DNA of 64,000 nucleotides, from positions 111,209,692 through 111,273,691 of the forward strand of contig CM060978.1 in the NCBI GenBank assembly GCA_030765065.1, given 5' to 3'. Position numbers and translations under genes: made by a program. The notes under the pieces are model-generated. The model saw nothing but the letters and a program-made list of their open reading frames with translations. It did no database searches and was not told the DNA's origin. Shown here in pieces: positions 28,150 to 40,839 of the stretch (positions within the stretch are counted from its first letter, which is position 1; each line of letters opens with the position of its first letter). Source of the stretch: Deroplatys truncata. Its lineage: Eukaryota; Arthropoda; Insecta; Mantodea; Mantidae.

Positions 28150-29405
28150 CGGGGCGCGTTTTTAAAGTAAGTACCGTTTTAATATTTTGGTGTTACAGCA
28201 CCGCAGTCGCGACTTTGAGCATGCGCGATCACTTCCTACATTCATCAGGAATCCAGAAGCAGCTGTGAGCGACCGTCACTTTTTGTTTTTCTGTTATTGG
28301 AGTGCTTCGAAACAATCAAAACAATGCCGACTGTGAAGTCAGATCAGGATTCGTTTTTTGAATGCGAGAAATGTTACGCCAACAAACATTCGTCAGCAAT
28401 TGTGAGAGGTCAATGGGGAAACAGTGATGAGTAATGAAATGGTGAGGAAGTGGGTCAGATCACGGATGATTTGGTGCAAGTTGTGGAAGTGAACATTTGC
28501 GAGGACCGACGTTTCACCATATCGGTGTTGTTTTTCATTTTCCACACAGTTGAAGGTCAGTCCTCTGCAACATTGTGAACAACACGCTTAGGATTTCGGA
28601 AATTATACTCAAGGTAGGTGGCCAAAAGCCTTACTGATGATCACAAGAACAAGCGATCTGCCACTCCACTGGCTTTTCACACGCGATATGCTGAGGAAGG
28701 CAATGATTTACTAACGCACACAATTGCAGGTGGGAGAGATGGTTGTCTCACTTCACTCCTGAATCAAAGCAACAATCCATAGAGTGGAGGCACACATCAT
28801 CTTCTATAAAGAAGAAATTCATACAGACGATATCCACTCGCAACATCATGTGCACGGTTTTCTGAGACAGACAAGGTGTTTTGCTGGTTGAATTCTTACC
28901 CAGGAATGTGACAATCAATAAAGATGCCTATTGTGGGACACTACGAAATCTCCGTCGTGCAAAACAGAACAAAAGGCTTTCGCGTAGAAAGCTTTTGCTT
29001 CATGACTGCCCGGCCACACAGAACCAAACAAACTCAAGATATGATCGCACCATTTGGTTGGGAATAATTCGACCACTCTCCCTATAGTCCGGATTTGGCA
29101 AAAGCGATTTTCATGTTTCTTCATCGGAAGAAATTTCTTGATGGGAAACATTTCAACGACGATGGTGTGAAACAAGAAGTGCCGACTTGGCTTTCATCAC
29201 AGGCGGCATCATTCTTTGACGAGGGCACACAAAAACTGATTTCACGTTACACAAATGCCTGAAAAATGGTGGTGACTATGCGGGGAAGTAGGTAAGGTAA
29301 TGCATGATAAAAATTTGGAAAATAATACACCGTTATTTTTTAAAAAATTATCGGTACTGTTATTTTTTAAAAAATTATCGGTACTTACTTTAAAAACACT
29401 CCTCG
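28150..29405 (+). mobile_element. Mariner-like transposon, copy A (degenerate), 1256 bp
   Basis: The inverted ends are about 26 bp (CGGGGCGCGTTTTTAAAGTA at the left; the complement of GAGTGTTTTTAAAGTAAGTA at the right). The left flank is TA and the right flank a mutated CA. Inside, a transposase remnant starts near 28324 (MPTVKSDQDSFFECEK). Frames corresponding to the DNARPH and YSPDLA regions of mariner transposases are recognisable near 29010-29100 but shifted by indels and stops. It is not functional. Confidence 0.8.
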
Positions 29406-29730
29406 CATGTAGCAATAGTCAATTACTATACACTTTTAAGCGTTTTTGTTTTGGTCATTTACGAACCTATTGGCATGTTATCGAATTATCGGAGTTATTC
29501 CGTATCCGAAGAGTCTCGGTCCCAATTACCCTGCTTTATTGCGAGTCTAATGTGATTTGATTATGCACAATAATGTGAGAGATTTCCAATCAAAATCCTG
29601 ATCATAGTTACAGGGTCATTCTGTAGTGACCTCCCTCCGAAGGAAAAGGTTCTACTTTGTCTTTACTATCTCTGTTAATTAAGTGCTTAAGATACATATT
29701 CTGCTGCATTTGACTCAAAAAGTATTGCTA
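29406..29730. other. Host spacer, nothing recognised
   Basis: No open frame or repeat that I can identify. Confidence 0.4.
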
Positions 29731-29734
29731 GTCA

Positions 29735-30562
29735 TCGGAAATACGCATTTTGGGGCCTCTGAATAATAAAAACAAAAAGAGTACAAGTGTCTAAAACGGT
29801 TCGTGTATGTCCGTCGTCTGCCTTGTGAGTGTGGAAGAATAATTTAAAAATCCGATCAATCACGTGACTTTCTCTACTCGCTCTTCTACAAATTAATCTT
29901 AAACAAGTTTACTCTTTTATCTGCTTCTTCTCAATCGAGGTAAGCTTTCATTGCACATTAAGTTGTAGCTATAAGAAGAATACAGGAGGCTAAAATATAG
30001 TCAAATTTTTAAAAAGCGGCTGGCTGTTTCGTATTAAAAAATTCAAGCTATTGAAAAGGAATACCTGAAAATGGTTAACGCCACAATACATTTGACTTAA
30101 ACTGCGTACTTTAACAGGATCTACGTTTTTATAGCAAGATTTTTGTCTGTCTTACGGTTTACTAGTTACGCAAAAGTCATGCAGAATGAAGATAATGTCA
30201 GAGCCTATTCCTAGAAAAATCAAGATATACATTTAACATGATAAATATCTTAAAAACGGCATTTTAATAAAAATTATTACAGCCATTTTTGAGAAATTCA
30301 AAACTTTGGAAACATTTCCGCGTAGAAGGAGATTTTCTTGAAAATCTTCGTGTTGCATCATTGGAAAATGCTGAACTTAAATATCAAGTTGGTATTTATC
30401 AGACTTCTCGTTTTTGAGTTAGCTGCACACACACACTCTTTCTTTAAAAATGTTCTGTTTTGGATCAGGGGTCTCAAAACATGTATTTCTGGTAAAATCT
30501 CAGTATCGAATTGTTTTTGGATGGAATGCAATCCTCCTCTATTTACTATAGGTATGTAGCAG
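29735..30562 (+). repeat. F1 repeat copies (short minus fragment then plus copy)
   Basis: 29735-29830 is a minus fragment of the F1 3' end. From about 29848 a plus copy runs from TCACGTGACTTTCTCTAC to TAGCAGAGAAAATAAAA, with the usual internal blocks (CCATTTTTGAGAAA, GAAAATCTTCGTGTTGCATC, AAATATCAAGTTGGTATTTA). It is diverged. Confidence 0.7.
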
Positions 30563-30775
30563 AGAAAATAAAACTGAAAAATATCGTACTGATTCTACAC
30601 TTTATACCTGTATCAGACACATTTAAAAGATGCAAATTAAAGATATCACAAATTCCCGCACCCTGAAGATTCTTTATTTTGTAACATTATTGTTATTTTT
30701 TATTCTCTCAAAAATGGCTCTTAACGATTTTGGATACAGTCCTATGTTTTTAAATATTGTAATCTTGAATAAAAA

Positions 30776-31099
30776 TACCGAGCGGGATGGCTCAGGCGGT
30801 AACGTCTGTGGCCCGCATTCGGGAGGTTCCGGTTCAAACCCCCGGGGCCAACCAGTCTGACCGAAGGGTTTTTCACGGTTTTCCCGCTAGGCGAATGCTA
30901 AATTGGTTAAATTGAATTTTCCTATCATCCCTTTCATCATTACATTTCATCACTTCATCACCATACCAGGCATTGGGCTGATCACCCATCCTGGATATGC
31001 TATGATCCAGAGTTTGCTTGCTCCTCGACAGACCACTGGCCCAAGGCATTGGTTTGAAAGCCTTTGGGGGTGTAAATCCTACAACGAGGAGAGTAATTC

Positions 31100-31136
<37 letters not shown>
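30776..31136 (+). repeat. tRNA-headed SINE, plus strand
   Basis: The head carries an A box (GATGGCTCAGGCGGTAACG) and a B box (GGTTCAAACCCC), typical of a pol III internal promoter. The body includes CAGGCATTGGGCTGATC and a GATCCAGAGTTTGCTTGCTC segment, and the tail is (AAT)n at 31103-31136. The sequence after the B box does not pair as an acceptor stem, so this is not a tRNA gene. Confidence 0.85.
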
Positions 31137-31138
<2 letters not shown>

Positions 31139-31717
31139 GGTAAAGGTAGGTATCACGAAGTGGCCCCCGCATTCAGGGCAGAGCACCGCGAGTAGGCCAG
31201 TGGGCCCTTTTTGCTTCCAAAGTGACCCTGGGAGAGAAGAATGAGGGGAGAGACCCGAAGGGCGACCAGAACCGGATGCCGACGGGCGCAAGCATGGGTG
31301 GGGTCCCTAATGTTTCCAGATAGAACGCATCCGACACCGCACAGTCCCTGCCCATAAGCCACCAATCTGCAGGTTCGCCCGGAGCGGAGCCCCACGCTGA
31401 GAAGAGACCTAACTGAGCGGTAGCGCAGCGACGACAGGGAAGAAACCTTTACAGAGCGCAAGCTACCGCCCAGCCGCAATCTGCCGAACACCGTCGCCTG
31501 GTCCTACAGTCCTGAAACAGATGATAAGGAAGATGACGACTACAGGAAATGACAGGAAGAAGAATCGTGGTGGAGGATGAATCACCCTAACATTCACCTG
31601 ACGACTCAGGTAAACCACGAAAAACTTATAGGCCAGAGTGGTTGGTCGCCGGGGATCAATCCTGGGACCTCCCGAATGTGCGCCACAGACGTAACCGCCT
31701 GAGCCATCCCTCGGTAA
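31137..31717 (-). repeat. tRNA-headed SINE-like retroposon with GC-rich body, minus strand
   Basis: The head at about 31717-31640 (complement of TAACCGCCTGAGCCATCCC) is the same tRNA-like head as the neighbouring SINE. The body of about 450 bp (31140-31600) is GC-rich and unlike the first SINE. Its 3' end (ACCTTTACCTTTA on the minus strand) abuts the (AAT)n, so the two elements lie tail to tail. The open frames across it are compositional. Confidence 0.65.
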
Positions 31718-31719
31718 GA

Positions 31720-32320
31720 AGAATAATTAATTTTCTGTAAATGGCCGCTCTTACTGTTAAAGTTTTGTGTAACTGCGGAATCTTAAGCAGAAGATAGAAT
31801 GTATTACCTAGATACCGAATTTATATGAAACAAATATACTTCTGTGAAATTAACTATTGCTGTTAACATTTGCTCTTATTCGTTTTAATATTTTTCACAT
31901 TTTAGAATTGCCCTCCGAGGTAGTAAGCGGGCGTTCTTTTGTTTCTTATGAGTTCACACAAAGATGACATGGATAGAGTAAACAAAAATAAGGGAACAAA
32001 CTGTGAGAGCAAGTTCATCACCCCAAAATAAAGGAAAAATTCTAATAAAGAAATTAGCATTTTAAATTAGTATTTTCTACAAAAATACTGCTTTCAAATT
32101 GGTGCTGTAGGAGATACATGGATAAATTCGCTCACCTCTGGTAACGTTACCATATAAGCTTCCTGCAATGTCACATGGCATCCCGACTGTAGCAAGCATC
32201 TTCGTATTCGTTATACATCTTTTTGGGCCTACAGAATATACAGCAGTCTACAATTAAACACGCTACGTATATCTGGTAAATAAGAATTTTGCCTTTAATT
32301 CATAGACGAAAAATCGCATG
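31720..32320. other. Host spacer, nothing recognised
   Basis: AT-rich, no supported gene. Confidence 0.4.
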
Positions 32321-32323
32321 TAC

Positions 32324-34016
32324 TACATTCACAAGACTTTCTCTATCCACTATCGTTTATTTTTATATAGCTTGTGCAAACCATTCCTGCGAAACTTATT
32401 TTTCTATCTACTTCATGGTAATCGAGATAAATCTTTGCAGAAATAGTTTCATTACATATTTCGTTGGAGGTACAAGGGAACGGAGGAAACCGAATCGATG
32501 GTCCGATGTTTAAACGAGAGACCTGCATCCTAGTCCTAAACGTTTATACATGACAGCCGAATAGCGCCAGCACTTTCAAAATCACAACAAACTGAGCATT
32601 TCAAACCAATAAATAACAGATATCTCGGAAATGGCTGACGCTACAAAAAGTCCTTACTGGATCTACATTTTTGGTGTAGTAATTTGTTTTTGTCTGTCTC
32701 TTACAATTGAGTAAAGAAAATTCAAAATTATATAAAATTCCTTTCGAATGAACAGGACTTCAAGGCTATTTCCAAAAAAATGCAATACGAGGGCCAATTG
32801 ATAAGCCAGTGACTTTTTAAAGAAAATAATTTTTTCCAAAATAAAATTTTATTTCTCAACATAGCCTCCTTTCAATTCAATGCACGTTGTCCAACGTTTC
32901 TCCAATTTTTTAACGCTTCCAAAAAATATGATTTTTCCAAGTCTACAAAATATGAGGTTGCTTCTGCCATGATGTGTTCACTGGACGTTAATTTCTTCCC
33001 AGCGAGCCAACTTTTCAGGTTTGTGAAGAGGAAGAAGTCGCTCGGAGCCAAATCTGGAGAATATACTGGGTGAGATAGCAGTTCGTAGCCCAAATCCACA
33101 AATTTTGCGATGGCAATGGGTGACTTGCGTGCGGGTGCATTATCGTGGTGAAAGAGAACCTTTCTCATACCCAAACATTCATGCAGAATGTTATACATCC
33201 GTTCACTCGAGATTTACGGTCTTGGCTATCTCACGGATTTTCACTCGGCGGTCTTCCAACACAATATCGTGAACTTTGTACACCATTTCTTCTGTTGTGA
33301 CATCAACCGGCCGTCGTGTGCACACGCATCTCTTGTGTTCGAACGGCCACATCGAAATTCTGTGAACCATGCATGTGATGCAGCATAATACTTGTTTAGC
33401 TTTCCTTGGTTTCCTTCACGGTCTTACCACGCAAAAAGTAGTGCTTTATCAGAAGAAGACATTCACTTTTCTGCATTTTCTACGAAGCAACACGCATCTG
33501 CTTATTTTAGACGCTCTCAACAATGTTCTAAGAAACAAATGACGATGAATTTCTGCAATTATACCCAGAATAGATGTAAGACTTGGGTGCAAACAATAAA
33601 CCTGTGATTAAAACACTATCTCTCGTTAAAGTCATGCACTTTGTCAATCTGTCCTCGTAGATATATTTTATTTGCCATGTAAATATATTTAAAATATTAT
33701 ATTTTAATAAACGTCGTTAGCCATTTTTGAGAAAATCTAAAATTACGAAACGTTTTCCACATCAAGAAAGTAATTTGGGTTGGTGGAATTTTCCTGAAAA
33801 TTTTCGTGCCATATCCTTGGAAGATACTGAACTGAAATATCAAGTTTGGCATTTATCTGACTTTTTGTTTTTGAGCCTTGCTATTCACACACACGCGGAC
33901 CTTTTCCTAAATATACTTTTTTTGGATTCCGGGAGCCTCAAAAGTATATTTACGTGAAATTTGATGTCAAATTTCTGGGCGGAATACAATATCTCCTCTA
34001 CCTACTGAGAAAGTAA
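32324..34016 (+). repeat. F1 copy split by a mariner insertion
   Basis: The 5' half (32324-32785) and 3' half (33660-34016) are collinear with a complete F1 such as 63117-63967. They run from ACTTTCTCTATCCAC to CTACTGAGAAAGTAAAAA and are separated by the mariner at 32788-33657. Confidence 0.75.
32788..33657 (-). mobile_element. Mariner-like transposon, second subfamily (internally deleted), 870 bp
   Basis: The inverted ends CGAGGGCCAATTGATAAG and CGAGGACAGATTGACAAAG are flanked by a TA duplication (32786-32787 and 33658-33659). The minus-strand frame 33198-32872 encodes the C-terminal part of a DD34D mariner transposase, with HHDNAPAR and YSPDLAPSDFFLF containing the second and third catalytic Asp. 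Upstream remnants (FRCGR, VTTEEMVYKVHDIV, VKIREIAKT) lie in other frames with a stop just before the last block. It is shorter than a 1.3-kb mariner and not functional. Confidence 0.85.
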
Positions 34017-34885
34017 AAACATATGAAACGCTGCTCTTTCCTATTTTGTCTCCTTAAATTTTTTACCGAGTATAGTGACAAGTACAATCCTTGTTGCTAC
34101 CAATTTTTTAATTGCCCAGGTATATTGCACTGTTCATAACACGCTGTGCTCGACTTTCACATTAGAAAACACTTTGCCCTTCTAGTTATGCACCCTAGAG
34201 TATTGTGGCCCTCACTTTTACATAACTTCGCTAAACGAAAGAAAGTAGGCCCCGTTCGGGAGTTGTCCCATCGGTAATGTATTCCGGAATGTTGTCCTTC
34301 CCTCCCGACCAGGAACCGGTTGTACAAATCTGATGATATCCCCAAGTCCATTGCCGTTTTGAGTGATCCCGCTCAACTTGTATATATCGAATTTCAAAGG
34401 CGGGGATTAAAAGGAATTGGTAGGGGAAGAACTGGTTCGACGGGATGGTAAAAACAAGGCATGTTATACACAGCCGTAGCCTACTTTCATTTCCTTAAAA
34501 AGCAAAAGTACCATCAGATCCAGTTTCATTCCTTGTGTTGCACATTTACCTTCCCCTGAGCCTTCACTCCTCAATCCTGCGATGCATTAATGACAACCAG
34601 TTGAACACCATGTTTCACGCTACTATAGGGATCTGTCTCGTAGTTGACCCTAAAAACTTAAATTCCCGTTCCGAGCGCGGAAGTTAAGCTTTTGGTAAAT
34701 CATAAAAGAACTGCACAACAGTCATAGTATTTCCTATATTCATTATCACTTATCTTCAGTAATACCACGAATGCTGATCGTTCTTCGGTAATTTAATTGA
34801 GGTTAATAAATGCTTGTCATTAGAATTCTTTGGAGACCGAAGGTCCAATGACAAAAAACGTGAGTTTGAGAGTTCAATAACATTA
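34017..34885. other. Host spacer, nothing recognised
   Basis: No supported gene or repeat. Confidence 0.4.
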
Positions 34886-34891
34886 CCCAAG

Positions 34892-35450
34892 AAAAGTATC
34901 TGATGTGTTACACTCACATGACTTTCTCTACTCTTGTACAAACTATTTTTACAAACGCTTATTCTCCATCTACTTCATGTTAATCGAGATAAACATTTGC
35001 ACACTCTATCTTATTGCTAAGTTTCTTGTAGATGTAAGGGGAATATATATTTACAAGGGCAATATAGAAATACAGTAGCCTTTAAGCATATACATATCTC
35101 TTAATAGCTGGTTGCTAGGTGCAGCACCATTCCCTTTGCCAGAGATTAATACTCTTTGCATATCCAAGACAAAAAAAAATGAATAACGAATTCCCATTTG
35201 AGAAAATAAGTATTGAAAAATTTAAGGGAATAACAAGTAATATCTCGAAAGTGGTTCACTCAACAAAAAAAATTTATGACATAAATTGTGTATTTTAACG
35301 CGATTTACATTTTTTATGTAGTAAAATTTTGTCTATCTCTTATGGTTTACCAGTTATGCAAAATTCGTTCACAATGAAGAATAATTTTGGAGACATTCCC
35401 AGAAAATTCAAGATATACGTTTTATTTGTCATGAAAATAACATGACAAAT
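34892..35450 (+). repeat. F1 copy, plus strand, 3'-truncated
   Basis: It begins TCTGATGTGTTACACTCAC and is collinear with a full F1 until about 35450, where it stops near ATGACAAATTACAATGC. It forms the left arm of a long inverted repeat with the next copy. Confidence 0.85.
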
Positions 35451-35489
35451 TACAATGCGAGAATTATGCAATTTTGTTTATAGTTTTTA

Positions 35490-36372
35490 TTACTTTCTCT
35501 ACTACGTATAGTAAGTAGGGGAAGTATTGCATTCCACCCAAAAATTCGATACCGTGATTTCACCGGAAATACATGTTTTGAGACCCCCTGAATCCAAAAA
35601 AAAGCATTTTTAGAAACATGTCCGTGTGTGTGTCTGTGTGTGTCTGTCTGTGAACAGCATAACTCAGAAACGAACAGTCGGATAAACACCAAACTTGGTA
35701 TTTAGGTTCAGTATCTTCCAGAGATGCGACACGAAGGTTTTCAAGAAAATCCACCCACCCCAGGATACCCTTCACATGGAAGATTTTTCGAAAATTTTAA
35801 TTTTGATTAAAATATCATGTGTTTAAGATATTTTCATGACAAATAAAATGTATATGTTGAATTCTCTGGGAATGTCTCCAAAAGTATTTTTCATTGTGAA
35901 CGACTTTTGCATAACTGGTAAACCATAAGAGATAGACAAAATTTTACTACATAAAAATGGTCATCGCGTTAAAATACATAATTTATGTCATATACATTTT
36001 TTTTGTTGAGTGAACCATTTTCGAGATATTGCTTGTTATTCTCTTAAATTTTCCAATACTTATTTTCTCAAATGGGAATTCGTTATTCATTTTTTTGTCT
36101 TGGATATGCAAAGAGTAATAATCTGTGGCAAAGAGAATGGTGCTGCACCTAGCAACCAGCTATTAAGAGATATGTATGTGCTTAAAGGCTACTGTATTTC
36201 TATATTGCCCTTGTAAATATATATTCCCCTTACATCTACAAGAAAATTAGCAATAAGATAGAGTCTGCAAATGTTTATCTCGATTAACATGAAGTAGATG
36301 GAGAATAAGCATTTGTAAAAGTAGTTTGTACAAGGGTAGAGAAAGTCATGTGAGTGTAACACAGATTTTTTT
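35490..36372 (-). repeat. F1 copy, minus strand, near complete
   Basis: It runs from ACTTTCTCTACTACGTATAG to GTAGAGAAAGTCATGTGAGT, a full-length element in reverse. Its 5' 540 bases (35830-36372) are inverted relative to 34892-35440, so the pair could fold into a 540-bp stem with a loop of about 390 bases. Confidence 0.85.
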
Positions 36373-36379
36373 CTCTATC

Positions 36380-36960
36380 ACGTACATAGTACGTAGAGAA
36401 GGTTTTGCATTCGACCGAAAAATTTAATACTTAAGTTTCACCGGAAATACGTGTTTTGATGCTCCCTGAATTCATAACAAATTTTGGAAAAGGTCTGTGT
36501 GTGTCTGTCTGGTGCATAACTCGCAAACGAAAAGTTGTATAAACATCAAAGTTGGTATTTAGGTTCAGTACCTTCCAAAGATGCGGTACAAAGATTTTCA
36601 AGAAATCCCCTAACATAGACTACCCTTTACACGCAAGATTTTCCGAAATTTTTTATTTTCTAAAAAAAATCGCTAACGATTTTGATTAAAATACCACATA
36701 TTAAAGATATTTACATTACAAATAAAATGTATATCTTGAATTTTCTTGGAATGGCCTGCGAAGTCCTCTTCATTAGGGAGAAATTTTGTATAAGCCTTGT
36801 ATAACTGGTAAGTGTTAAGCGATAAGCGAAAACGTACTACACAAAAAGGTATCTACATCTATTTAAAACAGAGAATTTATATAAAATATTTTTTTTGTGG
36901 CATCAGCCATTTCGGGATATCCGTTATTAATGGTTCGAATTGTTCAATATATGGCCATTC
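36380..36960 (-). repeat. F1 copy, minus strand, 5'-truncated
   Basis: It begins TTTCTCTATCACGTACATAG and follows the F1 3' end inward (TTTCACCGGAAATACGTG, AGTTGGTATTTAGGTTCAG) to about 36960, where similarity fades. Confidence 0.75.
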
Positions 36961-37985
36961 TTTTAAAGTCTTGTCAACATTCCGCTGTTTCTCGCGATTG
37001 AGATAGATTATCTTTACGTTATTAGCACCACGTTTTGGGCACCAACTTGAAGTTGCTTATTACTGCTTTTTGCACCACGTATTTCGGGAGATATATTTCT
37101 TGGAGTGTTCGTCCCACGTACGGTACAAACTTTCCGGTGGCCTTCGCCCCAACGTTTCTTTTACGGTGTCCTTCGCCCCAACGTTTAAAAAATCAACTTT
37201 GTATTTTAATGTTTATTTAAATATTTATCTATATGTATGCCTCGGCTGCGTCAGTAGTAATTTTCAGAAATATGTATCTCTTAGCAGGGTTAGTAAGGCT
37301 AAAGAATGATGGCTTACACAAATTATAATGGTATTGTACTTTGTTTTATTAATCCTTCACACGATTAAATAACACTTCACTGATTTATCCTACTGTAGAG
37401 CTGTGAGATTATTGTTACTTGTACTTTTTAATACGTAAACTTTATATTATTCACGCCGTAATGAATTTATTGTGTCTCACACTGAATACGTACCGAGCAA
37501 ACTGCTCGGGAACGCTTCCTTCTAGCATCTGCCGCCTGAATTTGAAAAAATCCTGTATCTAAGTCTCTGATTGGTTAATCCTACTCCAATAGAATACTTT
37601 TATTTAACTTAAGCTTTTTCTAGTTGTTGATTGGTTATTTATAAACTGTTTTAAATATTACATTATTCTTCCAAGAATTATTAGTAGCATTACTAAACTT
37701 TCTAATTTATTGTTATCTCAAGGTTACCTCATTACTAGCAACTTTCGGCTTCTATTCTCACAGCTCCTACATTGTTAAATTACGTAATACATTCACATAA
37801 CATTATTATACATGTACATAATAATATAAACATAATACAATGACTGTCACATACATTTTATATATTATTTTATACACATATTGCTTTAAGGCGGGCTGTT
37901 ATTATATTTTATATTATATAATTAGACTGATAATATTTAAGTGTTAAAAATACTGCCTCACGATGTCATGGAAAAGTATGCAATT
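36961..37985. other. Host spacer, no gene recognised
   Basis: AT-rich. A short direct duplication, CCTTCGCCCCAACGTTT, lies at about 37141 and 37170. Confidence 0.45.
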
Positions 37986-37989
37986 TTAA

Positions 37990-38215
37990 GGCCAGCGTAT
38001 AGCGTCCAGTTCTAAAACATTGGACTGTCGCTACTCCCTTTGTAACTACAACGAAATGTGTAATGTAGCTATTTCTGCAATGGTTTATGTGGATTTAAAT
38101 GTAGTATATAGAAAAATAAAATTTAGTATGAGTGATCTATTAGCCACTAATAAACGAGAGAGGGTAGAGAGGGTCATGCGAATGTATTACATCAGATTTT
38201 TACATCTTGTACCAA
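37990..38215 (-). repeat. F1 5'-end fragment, minus strand, diverged
   Basis: GAGAGGGTAGAGAGGGTCATG and ATTACATCAGATTTT match the inverted F1 5' end; the inner part is diverged. Confidence 0.55.
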
Positions 38216-39915
38216 CCGTCGACAGTAAACAGGAAAATGCGTGAGAATAGGCTTACTATATCTCTAGTCGAATCGAAGTGGAGATTATAGGAAGGGAAAA
38301 TGAAGTACAGAAAAGTCTAGGAGTTAATTTTTTAACACCGTGCGTTAAATTATCGCTTAAGTTCAATTCTGATTGGTGAATAAGGCTTCAGTGAGACCGC
38401 ACATTGGCTGAAAGGCACTCGCGTAGTGTTCTGTAACTATTCTACAAATTGTTCATTCAGAAGCTAATTTTGCTGTTGATCACGATAAACATAAGAAAGG
38501 TTTTAGTTAGGTAATACTGCGGTTATACTATTTCCATGTAAAAGAGTCAGCAATGATATGCTAATAAAGTAAGTTCAATAAATCAGTCATAGCTCTTTGG
38601 AAATGGATAATAACGAAATGTTAACGTTCCAAATACACTACATTTAAAACTTTGGAACATTTAAACCTACAACGCGAATATTTCAGATATAGCTAATGCT
38701 AGAGAAACGTTCATCATCTTCAAGATAAACCCATCACAAAGGTTCTGTCAAATTATTCTGCGGTTCGATTCCAGAACAGGGATTGTGAATCAATGACGCG
38801 TGTGACACGCAAATGCGATTTCTGTCTCGCAGGCCTCTAATCGAAAGCGCTGAGAATAAAGCAATCCAGATATTATTTCCTGAAATTATTTTCCTGGCAT
38901 TAAATGATAATACTCGTATTTCAAACCGAACTTATTTTCAGCCGACATATTTTCGATGCCGAAAAACAGAAACTAAATAAAAATAATACCTGAATTCCTC
39001 AAGAACAACGGTAAACAGAGTTAAGAGTAATAAGGAGCAAACATTCAAACCTTTGCCATTTTGGAATTGGTAGCAACCTGCACTTCTTTCGAGAAGAATG
39101 CAAATATTCATTCATTGCCGGTTGCAAATAAACGAAATTCATTTCACAAAATCGAAGAGTACATAAAACAAATGTATTCTTTTATAGATAAGTGCAACAT
39201 TCGTATGACTTAGAAACATGTGGACGATTACGAAATTTCACTACAACCTTCTAGCAATATTATTTTATTTCTAACATCATGCTTTAATAACATTTTTTTG
39301 AAGTTAATTCTATGGGATATATACAGATTAATATTAATATTATTATTATTATTATTATTATTATTATGTGAAAGCCAATATTATTTTATTTTTAAACTAA
39401 AGCAAAAGCTTTTAAATGCCATTTTTGCGCTATCTGCAAAATAAAATCTTGGAATGAGCAGATCAGTGGCTTTAGAGGTGGTGCAGTTTATTAACTAAAT
39501 AACACATTGTAATTCTAAAAGTGGTTTTGGAAATAGAAATCAAACAAAGGTTTGCTAGCAATTATTTGAAGGCAAATGAGAGGTGAAAAAGGTTCATTTT
39601 ACTGTTATATAGCCTACAATCTCTCACTATCCAGTTGCTACATAGATATAATTCGAAGCTAGCTTCACCATTATCTCATTTTGTCATCCAACAAATATCC
39701 TGATATCATCTTTTTTTCTCTTTTCGCTTACTATGTTCAGTTCACTATAATGTTAAAATTGCTAATATCAACTGACTCAATCGTCTTCGATCTATCTTTT
39801 CAGCCCCTAGCTCTCCGAATAATACATCAGCGCAGCCACTGCCATAACTTCATAATATTTCAAGATTGCATCTTTCCTAACCCTTGTGCCTAAGATTGGT
39901 TAATCGTTCCATATA
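38216..39915. other. Host spacer, no gene recognised
   Basis: AT-rich. An (ATT)n run lies at about 39335-39366. Open frames of 70-74 codons have no recognisable domain. Confidence 0.45.
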
Positions 39916-39917
39916 CA

Positions 39918-40837
39918 CGAGGCGAGTTTTTAAAGTAAGTACCGTTTTAATATTTTATCGCCGACTTCCATGGTGTAGTGGTTACCATGTTAGCCTCTAG
40001 GCCGTGGGTTCAAATCCGGCGGAGGGTGATGGATTTTTTCGGCGTAAAAATCCTTAGCATGGCTTCCCTCTGAAGGGAAGTAAAGCCGGTGGTCCCGTGT
40101 CGTAGATTTACGGCACGTAAAAGAACCTCAAGCCTGATAAAGAAGCCTCTGAGCAACATTTCCAGTCTTTTACATCCAATATAGAATTGGACGCTAAGGA
40201 CCATAGCAGTTAAAGGGGGTCCATAAATAAAACCCAATTTAATTTAACTCGCAATTTTGAGCATGCGCAATCACTTCCTCCATTAATTAGACAGTCAACC
40301 ACAGCTGTGAGCGATCGTCACTTTGTATTTTCCTGTTGAGCGTTTCGAAATCTTCAAAACAATCCAACACCCGCCGACTCTTAAGCCAGATCAGTGATTC
40401 GTTTTTGAATGCGAGAAATGTTACTCCAGCATTCGTCGCCAATTGTGTGAGCTTTTTGGGGAAACAATAATGACTGACAATGCCCGGCCACACAGTCAAC
40501 AAAATCGTTTGGTTGGGAACAATTCGACCACCCTCCCTACAGTCCAGATTTGGCTCCAAGCGATTTTCACGTTTCTTTATCCGAGGAAATTCCTGGGTGG
40601 AAAACATTTAAACGACGATGATGTGAAACTAGAAGTGCAGACTTGACTTTCATCACAGGCGGCATCATTCTTTGACGACAAGCATACAAAAACTAGTTTC
40701 CCGTTACAATGCCTGAATAATGGCGGTGAATTAGTATAAGATGTAAGGTAATGAATGATAATAAAGTTTTTTGGAAAATAATGTTCTGTTATTTTCTAAA
40801 AAAAATATATCTGTACTTGTTGAAAAAACACGCGTGG
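39918..40837 (+). mobile_element. Mariner-like transposon, copy C, split by a SINE
   Basis: The left end (CGAGGCGAGTTTTTAAAGTA) and right end (complement of CCACGCGTGTTTTTTCAACA) match copy A, with TA after the right end. The coding part is heavily deleted: the N-terminal remnant leads directly to a DNARPH block near 40475. A SINE interrupts the 5' non-coding end at 39959-40249. Confidence 0.8.
39959..40249 (+). repeat. tRNA-headed SINE, second type, inserted in mariner copy C
   Basis: The A box is in TGGTGTAGTGGTTACCATG and the B box is GGGTTCAAATCCGGC. The body is about 200 bp and ends in an AATAAAACCCAATTTAATTTAA tail. It differs from the SINE at 30776. Confidence 0.85.
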
Positions 40838-40839
40838 TA

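Noticed and set aside
30781-30850. tRNA gene
   Set aside because: A and B boxes are present, but no acceptor-stem pairing is evident and the sequence continues into a SINE body; the same head recurs with other bodies.
39961-40035. tRNA gene
   Set aside because: It is the head of a SINE inserted in a mariner element; the downstream 200 bp and the AT-rich tail belong to the same unit.
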